Notes: generated by a model from the letters alone, not told the origin. A DNA stretch of 22,133 nucleotides from Proteobacteria bacterium UBA6920 (GCA_002448875.1 DKAS01000104.1:539-22671); one strand, 5' to 3'. Shown: positions 7,785-15,372, numbered from the stretch's first letter. Program-made: numbers and translations.

Positions 7785-8330
7785 TTACAGGTCGTCGGGA
7801 TTGGATGCGCGGAAAGTTTCCTTGTCGACGATGGCAACGATCATCTTGAACAAGGCTATCTTGCGCGCGCCTATGCTCGCCTCGCCGGACAGGCGCGCCA
7901 GCGCCCGATTCATGCTGCCCAGGGTGACCTGATACGTCAGAGTGGAGCCGGGAACCACGTGTGATTTAAAGCGTGCATCTTCGATGCGGCAGATCAGAAT
8001 ATCCTTGGTGGCGGGATTTTCCAGATTGTAGCGAATCAGCAGCGAACCCGCCTGCCCCACGCCCTCTGCCATCAAGGCGCCCGGCATCACCGGAAAATCG
8101 ACAAAGTGGCCGCGCAGATACGGTAGATCCGCATGCACGTCCAGTTCTGCAACCACGCTTTTTTCGTCCAGATGCGTGATGCGATCGATAAACAAAAAGG
8201 ATTCGTTGTAAGGAATGGCGCGGATGATGGCGTCGCGGGACAAACTGCCGTCGTGGCTGCGCAGGCCATCGATAATCGTCTTACCATGCCGCGGCGTACC
8301 GTACGGCAGGCTTTCTATAGTCGCAACCAT
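7785..8330 (-). CDS. FabZ-like 3-hydroxyacyl-ACP dehydratase (hotdog fold)
   Basis: A 181-residue hotdog-fold protein predicted to dehydrate 3-hydroxyacyl-ACP. The motif YLRGHFVDFPVMPGALMAEG matches the FabZ/FabA active-site helix. His75 and Glu89 are the predicted catalytic pair, and Glu in place of Asp favours FabZ over FabA. It is longer than a usual FabZ (about 150 residues) because of about 28 extra N-terminal residues before the SRDAIIRAIPYNESFLFIDR segment. The ATG at 8330 has GAGG six bases upstream. The gene lies 22 bases after the ketosynthase gene and 15 bases before the HIT gene, as part of a four-gene operon. The housekeeping fabZ normally sits beside lpxD/lpxA, so this is probably a dedicated paralogue. 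Confidence 0.85.
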   Translation of the reverse strand: MVATIESLPYGTPRHGKTIIDGLRSHDGSLSRDAIIRAIPYNESFLFIDRITHLDEKSVVAELDVHADLPYLRGHFVDFPVMPGALMAEGVGQAGSLLIRYNLENPATKDILICRIEDARFKSHVVPGSTLTYQVTLGSMNRALARLSGEASIGARKIALFKMIVAIVDKETFRASNPDDL

Positions 8331-8352
8331 GATGCCTCGCTAAGCTGTCATT

Positions 8353-9615
8353 TCAGGCTATTTTACCCAATACAAAGCACGCATTGGTACCACCGAAGCC
8401 GAAATTATTCGACATGACCACCCGCAGATCGCTGGCCGTCGTTTCGCGTACGATGGGTACATCGGCAAACGCCGGGTCGATTTCCTCGATATTGATCGAC
8501 GGCGCAACAAAGCCCTGCTGCAGCATCGCCAGGCAGTGTATCAATTCATGCACCCCGGCAGCGCCGATGGCGTGACCGCCAATGGATTTGGTCGACGATA
8601 TCATCGGCAGCCTATCCTTGAACAGGGTGCGGATACCGTGCATTTCCGCCAGATCCCCCGCCACCGTGCCGGTGGCATGGGCATTGATGTACTGCACCGC
8701 GTCCGGCGGCAAAGCCGCGTCCTGCAGCGCGGTGCGCATGCACAGCGCCGCCTGTTTGCCCTCCGGCTCGGGCAGGATCATGTCAAAACCATCGGACGTG
8801 GCGCCATAACCGAGAATTTCACCGTAGATTTTCGCGCCCCGGGCCTGGGCGTGATCCAGCGGTTCGAGCATAACCATGCCGGCGCCGCCGGTCATCACGA
8901 TCCCATCGCGCTGGCGATCGTAGGGTCGCGAGGCGCGCTCGGGCTGATCATTGTACTTGGTGGATAATACGGTACGCATGGCGTTGAACGCGGAACCGAT
9001 CAAGGGATTGATTTCCTCGCCACCGCCGGCCAGCGCGAAATCCATGTTGCCGTCCCGGATCATCTCGTAGGCATGCCCGATATTGTGAGAGGAGGTCGCG
9101 CAGGCGGAACTGATGGAATAGCTGCGCCCGTTCAAGCCGAAGGTGTTGGCGATGCTGGCGCTGCTGGAACTGCCCATGGTGCGCACCACGGTGTAAGGAT
9201 CGATACGGCTGATCTCGCCCTTGTAGAAGCGCACAGCGTTGGCATACATGACACTCAAGCCGCTCAGGCCGGTGCCGACGATGCATGAAGTCTGTTCGCG
9301 GATTTCCGGCCAGTTGTCGAAGGCCGCGTCGTCTATCGCGTCTCTGGCCGCCAGGGTGCAGTACTGGGCCGCGTCATTCATGCAGCGCAGCCTGCTCTTT
9401 TTGAAACCCGCGGCCTCCACCAGCGCTTCCACATCACCCAGATCACCGGCGATATGGCTGTTCAGTCCGGTTTCCTTCCAGGCGGGCGCAAAGCGGATGC
9501 CGGAGCGGCCGGCACGCAAACTGTCGCTGACCGCGGCGAATTGATGCCCCAGGCTGGAGATGATTCCTACCCCGGTAATAGCGACACGACGGCGCGGTTT
9601 ATTGCCGAGGGTCAT
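8353..9615 (-). CDS. FabB-like beta-ketoacyl-ACP synthase
   Basis: A 420-residue thiolase-fold condensing enzyme that extends an acyl chain on ACP. Catalytic Cys172 lies in SISSACATSSHNIG, His313 in NAHATGT, Lys343 in STKSIGG and His348 in GGHAIGAAG; the C-terminal NNFGFGGTNA glycine loop is intact. Segments such as RRVAITGVGIISSLG, ALAGGGEEI and MSNNFGFGGTNACFVL resemble E. coli FabB (KAS I) more than FabF. The ATG overlaps the ACP stop as ATGA, so the two are coupled. Since it is paired with its own ACP and dehydratase, it probably acts on a specialised acyl product rather than in bulk fatty acid synthesis, but the product cannot be named. No chain-length factor, ketoreductase or thioesterase is nearby. 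Confidence 0.9.
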   Translation of the reverse strand: MTLGNKPRRRVAITGVGIISSLGHQFAAVSDSLRAGRSGIRFAPAWKETGLNSHIAGDLGDVEALVEAAGFKKSRLRCMNDAAQYCTLAARDAIDDAAFDNWPEIREQTSCIVGTGLSGLSVMYANAVRFYKGEISRIDPYTVVRTMGSSSSASIANTFGLNGRSYSISSACATSSHNIGHAYEMIRDGNMDFALAGGGEEINPLIGSAFNAMRTVLSTKYNDQPERASRPYDRQRDGIVMTGGAGMVMLEPLDHAQARGAKIYGEILGYGATSDGFDMILPEPEGKQAALCMRTALQDAALPPDAVQYINAHATGTVAGDLAEMHGIRTLFKDRLPMISSTKSIGGHAIGAAGVHELIHCLAMLQQGFVAPSINIEEIDPAFADVPIVRETTASDLRVVMSNNFGFGGTNACFVLGKIA

Positions 9616-9878
9616 CCGACTTTGATTTCTTGCGGCAGGCGTGATTCGATGGCGGCAATAATGTCGGATACGGTGAGAAATTTGACGATTTCCTCTTCGG
9701 CTACACTGATGCCGAATTCGTCTTCCATATCCATGATCAAGGTTAACGCCCCCAGGGAGTCCAGTTGCAGGTCATCGCGCAAACTCATGTCCGGTTTTAC
9801 GGATTCCGGGGCGATATCGACGTCGGATGCCTCCGCCAGAGCCTTGATTACCCTTGACTGGATATCATGCTTTATCAT
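9612..9878 (-). CDS. Stand-alone acyl carrier protein
   Basis: An 88-residue acyl carrier protein. LQLDSLGALTLIMDMEDEFG holds Ser41, the site for 4'-phosphopantetheine, followed by the acidic helix II. The DSLGALTL sequence differs from the GADSLDTVELVM of housekeeping AcpP, so this is a specialised carrier. It is the first gene of the leftward ACP-ketosynthase-dehydratase-HIT operon, and its stop overlaps the ketosynthase start by four bases. The ATG at 9878 is preceded by GGGTGGG about 7-12 bases upstream. It presumably tethers the intermediates used by the next two enzymes. Confidence 0.92.
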   Translation of the reverse strand: MIKHDIQSRVIKALAEASDVDIAPESVKPDMSLRDDLQLDSLGALTLIMDMEDEFGISVAEEEIVKFLTVSDIIAAIESRLPQEIKVG

Positions 9879-9995
9879 TGATTTCCCACCCTAGTGAATA
9901 ATTATTGTCTCAATCGTTAGCAATCTTCATACCCAGCAGGTAAAAAACCGATTAAATGGTTGCGCCCATCGCCCGTCTTTGCCCCCCTGCATAGT

Positions 9996-10012
9996 CTCTT
10001 GGTAACCAGGAG
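9996..10012. repeat. Imperfect inverted repeat CTCTTGGT-A-ACCAGGAG
   Basis: Two 8-base arms match at seven of eight positions around one central base, 118-134 bases upstream of the ACP start codon. It could be an operator, but it is short and unproven. Confidence 0.3.
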
Positions 10013-10023
10013 CCGGCGGTGAT

Positions 10024-10048
10024 CCGTATACAGGTACATTGTATACGG
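10024..10048. promoter_or_regulatory. Perfect inverted repeat CCGTATAC-N9-GTATACGG, candidate operator
   Basis: Two identical-by-symmetry 8-base arms are separated by the 9-base spacer AGGTACATT, giving a 25-base dyad. The centre is about 158 bases upstream of the ACP start. Each arm contains the self-complementary core GTATAC, and the right-hand half reads TTGTATAC, resembling half-sites of some GntR-family regulators. No regulator gene is adjacent, so the binder is unknown. The repeat could serve the leftward ACP operon. Confidence 0.5.
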
Positions 10049-10099
10049 TATTGAAAATTTCCCCAACTGGCTGTATTACAAAGAACTGGGGACGATTAT

Positions 10100-10113
10100 A
10101 AGGCTTACGCCTT
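10100..10113 (-). terminator. Weak hairpin downstream of the VIT-like gene
   Basis: AAGGC and GCCTT form a 5-bp stem with a 4-base loop, about 135 bases after the VIT-like stop codon on the minus strand. On that strand it is followed by ATAATC, with no T-run. It is a weak terminator candidate only. Confidence 0.2.
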
Positions 10114-10248
10114 TCTCATGGTATTTATTTCGCCGCTATTTCACCCAAAATTGTCGTTTGCAGAAACCCGCCCCGGAGCATTTTACCGCCGGAGCAAAGC
10201 CTCGCGCCCGGTCCTCAGCGGATTGATCACGGCGCGTACAATCTCATT

Positions 10249-10725
10249 TCATGTAAACGTTGCCGCAATCCATTCACCCAGTAAATGGGTGGTGACAATT
10301 ACCAGTGCCGTGATGCTCACATGTTCGGCAACCGCCCCCCAGGGATTCCCCCCCTGCGCCCTGGCCATGCGGAAACTGAGCACGACGAGAACGCACAAAC
10401 CCCAGGCGACGCCGGCGAGAATGGCCGTGCCGAGTTCAAGGAGCAGAATCGGTACAAGAAAGCTTCCGGCCATGAGCATTTTGGTTAACATAGTCACTAA
10501 GGTGGCGCGCCAGACATCCGTCGAACTGGTGTCCGGCTCGGCTTCCATGGCCAGATGGATGCCCAGCGCATCGGACAGACTGTCGGCAACGGCAATGGTC
10601 ACCACGCCGCCTACCACCGCCGGAATGGAATGGGTTCCGGCGTGCAGACCAACGATCAATCCCAGCGTGGTGATCACGCCGGAGGTCAGGCCAAAATGCA
10701 GACCGGTACGGGTGCTTTTCTTCAT
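10249..10725 (-). CDS. Small VIT1/CCC1-like membrane protein
   Basis: A 158-residue, strongly hydrophobic protein with about four to five membrane segments. The N-terminal GLHFGLTSGVITTLGLIVGL and the following VADSLSDALGIHLAMEAE resemble the first half of VIT1/CCC1 family iron/manganese transporters. The conserved Asp/Glu-rich stretch corresponds to the VIT ADSFSDA...EES region, and the protein ends EHVSITALVIVTTHLLGEWI. It lacks the cytoplasmic metal-binding insertion of plant and yeast VITs. I chose the ATG at 10723-10725; the frame extends to a TTG at 10749, which would overlap the divergent DUF2784 start. Iron or manganese transport is inferred from the family only. Confidence 0.75.
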   Translation of the reverse strand: MKKSTRTGLHFGLTSGVITTLGLIVGLHAGTHSIPAVVGGVVTIAVADSLSDALGIHLAMEAEPDTSSTDVWRATLVTMLTKMLMAGSFLVPILLLELGTAILAGVAWGLCVLVVLSFRMARAQGGNPWGAVAEHVSITALVIVTTHLLGEWIAATFT

Positions 10726-10748
10726 CGGGCGACGCCCGCAGCCACGCA

Positions 10749-11114
10749 ATGATCGCGCGCGCTCTGGCTGATTTGACGGTCATAGTCCATCTGCTGTTTA
10801 TCGCCTATGTCGTGTTCGGCGCGCTGCTGGTGCGTTACCGGCGCTGGCTGCTGGGCCCGCATCTGGTCGCCGCGCTCTGGGCGGTGCTGGTCAACCACAG
10901 TGGCTGGGGCTGCCCGCTGACACCCCTGGAAAACCACTGGCGACGTATCGCCGGCATGCAAGGCTATGCGGATGGATTCATCGAGCATTATCTGCTTCCC
11001 CTGCTCTATCCTAAGGGACTGTCCGACGAAATCGCCGTTTATCTCAGCATTGTCGTCGTCGTCGTTAATATCGGTATGTATGGGTGGATATTGCGCCACC
11101 CGAGCCGACGCTGA
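10749..11114 (+). CDS. DUF2784 family membrane protein
   Basis: A 121-residue integral membrane protein of the DUF2784 family, of unknown function. Family hallmarks are visible: HLLFIAYVVFGALL in the first membrane helix, then WAVLVNHSGWGCPLTPLENHWRR, GFIEHYLLPLLYP and a last hydrophobic helix (IAVYLSIVVVVVNIGMYGWIL). About three to four membrane segments are predicted. The ATG at 10749 lies only 23 bases from the start of the divergent VIT-like gene, so the two promoters must overlap each other's coding regions or the gene is read from further upstream. It converges on the methylenetetrahydrofolate-reductase-like gene with a 15-base gap. Confidence 0.88.
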   Translation: MIARALADLTVIVHLLFIAYVVFGALLVRYRRWLLGPHLVAALWAVLVNHSGWGCPLTPLENHWRRIAGMQGYADGFIEHYLLPLLYPKGLSDEIAVYLSIVVVVVNIGMYGWILRHPSRR

Positions 11115-11129
11115 ACACGGCCGGGAGGC

Positions 11130-11879
11130 TCACGCGTCGATGGCCTGGCGCACCCCGGAAAAATATTTTTCCAGGTTGATCCGGATGGGCATGAAATACA
11201 GGTTGGCTCCGGTCCGCCGGCAATAGTCGACGACACGCCCGGCAAAGGCGATGTTCCAATCGTAGTCGGGCCGAAAATCCGCGGGGAACACCACGTTGTT
11301 CATCGTTTCCCAGTAGCGCTGACTCTGTTCGGTGACCACCGGACTGACGCCCCAGTAAACACGCTCACCGCTGATGTGTTCGCCATAGATCTCCAGCAAC
11401 CGCATGTCGAAAAACGGCTGCGAGAACAAAGCGTCGGCGCCGGCCGCCAGTTTGTCGTTCATATACTGGATTTCATCGCGCACGCTGCTGCGATAGGAGT
11501 CGAACCCGGCGTAGATTTTCACCCCCGGGCAATCCTGGCGGATACGGGCGATCAGATCCAGCACCCGGGTATCATAGATCTTGAACGACATGTCCGGCGG
11601 CGGATCGCCGCTGACCAGCAGCACTTCGCGCAAGCCGTGACGGGCGATGATATCCTGCAGGCGGGTCGAGCGCAGATCGAAATCGATGGCGCGAAAATGC
11701 GGAATGAAGCGGTACTCCCGCGCCGGAATCTGCGGCGCCACGTCCCAGCTGCGAATGGGAAAGCGCAGCAGATCGGGAATGTTAATCGCAGATACGAAGG
11801 GCAGCTGTTCACGGATGAACGCCAGCTGTTTGTCTATCGCCGCCTGATCGCGGGCGACGAGTTCGAAAGATATGTTCAC
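11130..11879 (-). CDS. Methylenetetrahydrofolate reductase-like protein
   Basis: A TIM-barrel protein of the methylenetetrahydrofolate reductase family (249 residues from the chosen start). It begins with the typical ISFELVAR strand and contains FIPHFRAIDFD, then LREVLLVSGDPPPD and DALFSQPFFD, matching the flavin/folate barrel. At about 250 residues it is shorter than MetF of E. coli (296). The barrel end, YFMPIRINLEKYFSGVRQAIDA, is also shortened, so it may be a paralogue with a different C1 substrate rather than the main MetF. I chose GTG at 11877-11879, preceded by AGAGG; an upstream TTG at 11903 is possible but has no ribosome site. It may be co-transcribed with nothing else, as the gene on its right ends 54 bases upstream. 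Confidence 0.82.
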   Translation of the reverse strand: MNISFELVARDQAAIDKQLAFIREQLPFVSAINIPDLLRFPIRSWDVAPQIPAREYRFIPHFRAIDFDLRSTRLQDIIARHGLREVLLVSGDPPPDMSFKIYDTRVLDLIARIRQDCPGVKIYAGFDSYRSSVRDEIQYMNDKLAAGADALFSQPFFDMRLLEIYGEHISGERVYWGVSPVVTEQSQRYWETMNNVVFPADFRPDYDWNIAFAGRVVDYCRRTGANLYFMPIRINLEKYFSGVRQAIDA

Positions 11880-11933
11880 GCTTGCCTCTGTTATGGTATT
11901 CAAACCGATTACACATCGCCGCGGGCCGGCCGG

Positions 11934-14900
11934 TCACCTTTCGCCCAGGGTCGCGGTTTTTTCCAGTTCCTGATCGCCGCGCCGGATCCTGATGCGGATC
12001 TGCGCCCCGGGGGTATAGGCGCGCAGGCGCTGGGCGTAGTCCCGCAGGTTATCGATCTTGGCGTCGTCGATGGCGATGATCACGTCCTGTGCCTGCAATC
12101 CGGCCTGCTGCGCCGGCGAACCGGGGTTGACGTCGCTGATGCGTACTCCACCGCCCTGCCAGGCATAGTCCGGCACCGTGCCCAGTCCGGACTTGCGTAC
12201 CGGCGGCGGCGCGCTGCCTTCGCTCTGTGCGGCCTCCGCGGTCGGCAGGCTGACGCTCAGGGGATCGGCGCGCTGCGCCAGGTAGTCCACGGCCTCCTTG
12301 AGCAGGCCGGCGATTTTCACCATGCCATCATAGTCCAACTTGTCGGCCGTGTCCGTAGGCCGGTGAAAATCGTGGTTGACGCCGGCGAACAACTGCACCC
12401 CGGACACACCTTTGTCATAGAACGAACGCTGATCGCTGAATCCCCACTCGCTGGCCACGGGGGTGATGGGCACACCGGTGACAAAACTCGCGCCCTGGAA
12501 GATATGAATCCACTCGCTGGCCGTAGCCGTGCCGAATACCGTCACCGGGTTCTTACCCAGGCGGCCGACGGTATCCAGATTGACGATGCCCATAACCTTG
12601 TCCATGGGATAGTCGCCGGCGTGTTCTACATAGTAGCGGGAACCCGCCCGCTGCCATTCCTCGCCGCTAAAGGCGATATAGATGACCGTACGCCGCGGCG
12701 CCGCTTTCGCGCCGTGGGCGCGTAGGTATTCCAGCAGCACCGCCACGCCGGAGGCGTTGTCATCGGCGCCGGGATGCAACTTGCCCGCGTCCGGCTTGCG
12801 CGCCTGTGGCCAGTTGCTGCCCAGGTGATCGTAATGGGCCGCCACCACCACGCTCTGGCCGGCGAAGCGCGGATCGCTGCCGGGCAGGATGCCGATCACA
12901 TTGCGCAGTTCCGTCGCGCCCACGGGAGCGCCCAGATCCTGGCGCCAGTTTTGGAAATAGCCGCCGTCGTCACCGCCGGGCCGCAGCCCCGCCTGCTTGA
13001 AGGCCGCGGCGATGTAGTCACCCGCCTGTTGCAGCCCGCGGGTACCCGCCCCGCGCCCCTGGCGTTCACGGGCGGCAAGATACTGCACATCCTGGCGCAG
13101 GCGCTGGGCGGAAAATGCGGGCGGCAACTCGATCAACGGCGGCCGGGGAGCCAGCGTTCCGCGCCCCGCCACCGCTTCGCGGCCATCCGCTTGCTGCACC
13201 CGGGCCACCAGCGGGGTGTTATCCAGCTGCCATTGGCCCTTGGCGACGTTGTCGGCATTGGCCCCGGCGAAGGCCAGGTAACTGTACTTGCGGTAATGTG
13301 GCAGTTTGCGCCCCAGGTTGGCGATGGCCGTGGTATCGTCCGCCGCCAGCCACAACACGGTATGGGCGGCATGGCGCGGATGGCGCGCCGCCAGCACCAC
13401 CTGCTGGGCGGCGCGCGCGTAGGACTGGCCGGCCAGCTGCACCGCGTCTGTCTGGATTTCGACCTGCTGCTCGCGCAGCACCGGCGCCAGTTGCGGCAGC
13501 AGGGTGTTGTCCCAGCCCAGCAGCCACACCGCCTGCGCATCGGGCAAGTCGCTCAGGTCCGAGTCGAGTTTGACCTGAAACTCGATTTGCGCTTCGTCCT
13601 GCCACTGGCGCAGCAGCGCCTGCAGCGCATCGCGCACCGCCGTGTCGGCCTTGGCGGGCAATACCGCCACCACTTCGCCAGCGCCGAAGCCCTGGGACAT
13701 GGCGGCGGGGATTTCCGCCGGGTGCAGACGCCGAAACACATCGAATTCCGGATCGACGCGCACCAGCGCCGGCCGCGCCGGCAGCTTGAGCTTGAACTTC
13801 TGTGCTTGTGCGTTGAACTCCAGCCGGGTCTGGTAGGCTTGCTCCGTTGCTTCCAGGGTCACGGCCACCGGCACCGACAGCCGATAGACCGGTTCGGGCT
13901 GCGTCTGCTGTAACTCCAGCTCCAGCTCGTAGCCGTCAGCAACGGCGCGACTGGCCGCGCTGTGCAGGCTGATCTGCGGCGCGCCGGTACGCTGCACCCA
14001 CTGAGCGAAAAATTCACTGTAGTCCTGACCGCTGCTGGCGGCGAACACCCGCGCCACATCATCGAAGCTGGCATGCTGGAATTTCATTTCCTGATAGAAA
14101 CGGGCCAGCGCCTCGCTGAACGCCTGGTCTCCCATCTGCAGGCGCAGCATGTGAAACAGCATCAGCGTCTTGCCGTAACCTACCGCTTCGGTGACCGAGC
14201 TGTGGCGGCTGACGAATTCGGTGAGGGGAAAATCTTTGCCCGCCGACACGAAGTCGGTGTATTTCTGCAGTGTGTCGCGCCGGTGCTCGACGCCCTGGCC
14301 GCGCTGCTCCTTGAGCAGGTGGTCCGCCAGGTACGCGGTCAGACCCTCGGACCAGTTGCCTTTGGCATAATCCACATAGACGCCGTTGCCCCACCAGTTG
14401 TGCAAAATTTCATGGGGATAAGAGGAAACGATAATGAAGGGAAAGCGTATGACCTTGGACCCCAGCAGGGTGAACGAAGGCATGCCATAGCCCGTCTCCC
14501 AGAAGTTTTCCACCAGGGCGAACTTGCGGTAGGGATACGGCCCCAGCAGTTTCTCGTACATGGCCAGATACTGCGCCGTGGCATCCAGGTAATTGGCGGC
14601 CAGCGCATCGTCCCGCTGGCGCAGAAACACCATCGCGGTAACATCGCCCGCCGGCTGGCTGTACTCGCGGAATTTGGCCGCCACCACATACAAGTCATCC
14701 TGCGGCGCGGTTTCCTGCCAGACCACCAGCGTGTGCCCGGTCTTGACCGTGTGCTGCACCCGCACGCCCTGGCTGACGGCGTCCCAACCACCCGGCAACG
14801 CCACGGTGAGTTTGAAGGCGAGCAGGCTGTCGGCGAACTGCGGGAACCAGTAAGACGAGGCGGCGAGAAAAACCCCCTGCTCGTCGATCAGGCCCGGGGA

Positions 14901-15302
14901 TTCGGAAAAACTGCGCTCCGCTTCCTGCTGGGTGCGAGCGATCTGATGCTGGATCTTGCCATGATAGTTGAGGGTAAAACTGCCGGCCCCGGCGGGCAGA
15001 CGCACTTCATACTCGGCAATGGGAACCGCCCCCGGCGCTGTATCCGCCGCGGCATCCAGTCGAGTCACCCGCAGGTCGCCGCCGTCGATCTGCAGATCGC
15101 CGTGCAGGCGAAAACGCAGGTTTTCCCGGTTGCGCAGCGCTTCGGGCAGGGTGATGGTATCGCTCACCTTCAAGGCCGCACTGCGCGGCTGCAGTTGCAG
15201 CATCAGGGTGTGATGCACCGTATCCGCGGCACCGGCGGCCGCCGGCAGCAGCGCCAGCCAGGCGCAGAACAGCGGCAGCGTAAACTTGCAGTTTGTAGTC
15301 AT
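11934..15302 (-). CDS. Secreted M1-M28 double metallopeptidase with C-terminal PDZ domain
   Basis: A 1122-residue exported peptidase. The first 25 or so residues form a signal peptide (FTLPLFCAWLALLPAAAGAADT). An M1-like domain (about 30-450) has HEILHNWWGN with zinc ligands His297 and His301, and Glu319 in GNWSEG. A linker of about 280 residues follows. The M28 domain (about 735-1010) has AAHYDHLG (His823), HPGADDNASG (Asp847), FSGEEW (Glu881/882), NLDTVG (Asp910) and NHDFHRPTDT (His980). A PDZ domain closes the protein (about 1045-1122; VRISDVNPGSPAQQAGL). The M1 part lacks the GAMEN exopeptidase motif, showing GYGMPSFTLLG instead, and has 17 rather than 18 residues between HExxH and Glu. 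Both zinc sites look complete. ATG at 15302 is chosen over GTG at 15326 because the signal peptide starts there and AGGT lies 8 bases upstream. Confidence 0.92.
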   Translation of the reverse strand: MTTNCKFTLPLFCAWLALLPAAAGAADTVHHTLMLQLQPRSAALKVSDTITLPEALRNRENLRFRLHGDLQIDGGDLRVTRLDAAADTAPGAVPIAEYEVRLPAGAGSFTLNYHGKIQHQIARTQQEAERSFSESPGLIDEQGVFLAASSYWFPQFADSLLAFKLTVALPGGWDAVSQGVRVQHTVKTGHTLVVWQETAPQDDLYVVAAKFREYSQPAGDVTAMVFLRQRDDALAANYLDATAQYLAMYEKLLGPYPYRKFALVENFWETGYGMPSFTLLGSKVIRFPFIIVSSYPHEILHNWWGNGVYVDYAKGNWSEGLTAYLADHLLKEQRGQGVEHRRDTLQKYTDFVSAGKDFPLTEFVSRHSSVTEAVGYGKTLMLFHMLRLQMGDQAFSEALARFYQEMKFQHASFDDVARVFAASSGQDYSEFFAQWVQRTGAPQISLHSAASRAVADGYELELELQQTQPEPVYRLSVPVAVTLEATEQAYQTRLEFNAQAQKFKLKLPARPALVRVDPEFDVFRRLHPAEIPAAMSQGFGAGEVVAVLPAKADTAVRDALQALLRQWQDEAQIEFQVKLDSDLSDLPDAQAVWLLGWDNTLLPQLAPVLREQQVEIQTDAVQLAGQSYARAAQQVVLAARHPRHAAHTVLWLAADDTTAIANLGRKLPHYRKYSYLAFAGANADNVAKGQWQLDNTPLVARVQQADGREAVAGRGTLAPRPPLIELPPAFSAQRLRQDVQYLAARERQGRGAGTRGLQQAGDYIAAAFKQAGLRPGGDDGGYFQNWRQDLGAPVGATELRNVIGILPGSDPRFAGQSVVVAAHYDHLGSNWPQARKPDAGKLHPGADDNASGVAVLLEYLRAHGAKAAPRRTVIYIAFSGEEWQRAGSRYYVEHAGDYPMDKVMGIVNLDTVGRLGKNPVTVFGTATASEWIHIFQGASFVTGVPITPVASEWGFSDQRSFYDKGVSGVQLFAGVNHDFHRPTDTADKLDYDGMVKIAGLLKEAVDYLAQRADPLSVSLPTAEAAQSEGSAPPPVRKSGLGTVPDYAWQGGGVRISDVNPGSPAQQAGLQAQDVIIAIDDAKIDNLRDYAQRLRAYTPGAQIRIRIRRGDQELEKTATLGER

Positions 15303-15337
15303 GCCTGTTACCTGGCTAGTCCGCACAGCAAATCATG

Positions 15338-15363
15338 GCCGGCGGAGCCGCGGCTCCGCCGGC
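15338..15363. terminator. Perfect 26-base GC-rich palindrome between kdsB and the peptidase gene
   Basis: The arms GCCGGCGGAGCCG and CGGCTCCGCCGGC are exactly complementary, giving a very stable hairpin of about 11 bp with a CGCG loop. It starts 10 bases past the kdsB stop and lies upstream of the peptidase start. It is a likely transcription stop or RNA-stabilising hairpin for kdsB mRNA. No T-run follows on either strand, so it is not a standard intrinsic terminator. Confidence 0.5.
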
Positions 15364-15372
15364 GCGTAAATT

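Larger units (their letters stand above)
9879..10248. other. 370-bp non-coding region upstream of the ACP operon
   Basis: This gap lies between the ACP start and the 3' end of the VIT-like gene, both on the minus strand. It should contain the promoter of the ACP operon and the end of the VIT-like transcript. It holds a near-palindrome at 9996-10012, a perfect inverted repeat at 10024-10048 and a small hairpin at 10100-10113. A plus-strand frame crossing the right end is mostly the antisense of the VIT-like gene and shows no recognisable protein. No tRNA or known RNA was recognised. Confidence 0.6.

Noticed and set aside
6996..7964. 322-codon plus-strand frame crossing the kinase-HIT gap
   Set aside because: It overlaps two or three clear minus-strand genes and has no recognisable domain or ribosome site.
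9938..9962. AACC...GGTT followed by a run of T on the minus strand as an intrinsic terminator upstream of the ACP gene
   Set aside because: The stem is only four base pairs with an AT-rich loop and would end transcription before the ACP gene, so chance is more likely.
10118..10771. 217-codon plus-strand frame over the VIT-like gene
   Set aside because: Its translation is Ser/Thr/Pro/Arg-rich with no recognisable domain, and it is mostly antisense to a clear membrane-protein gene.
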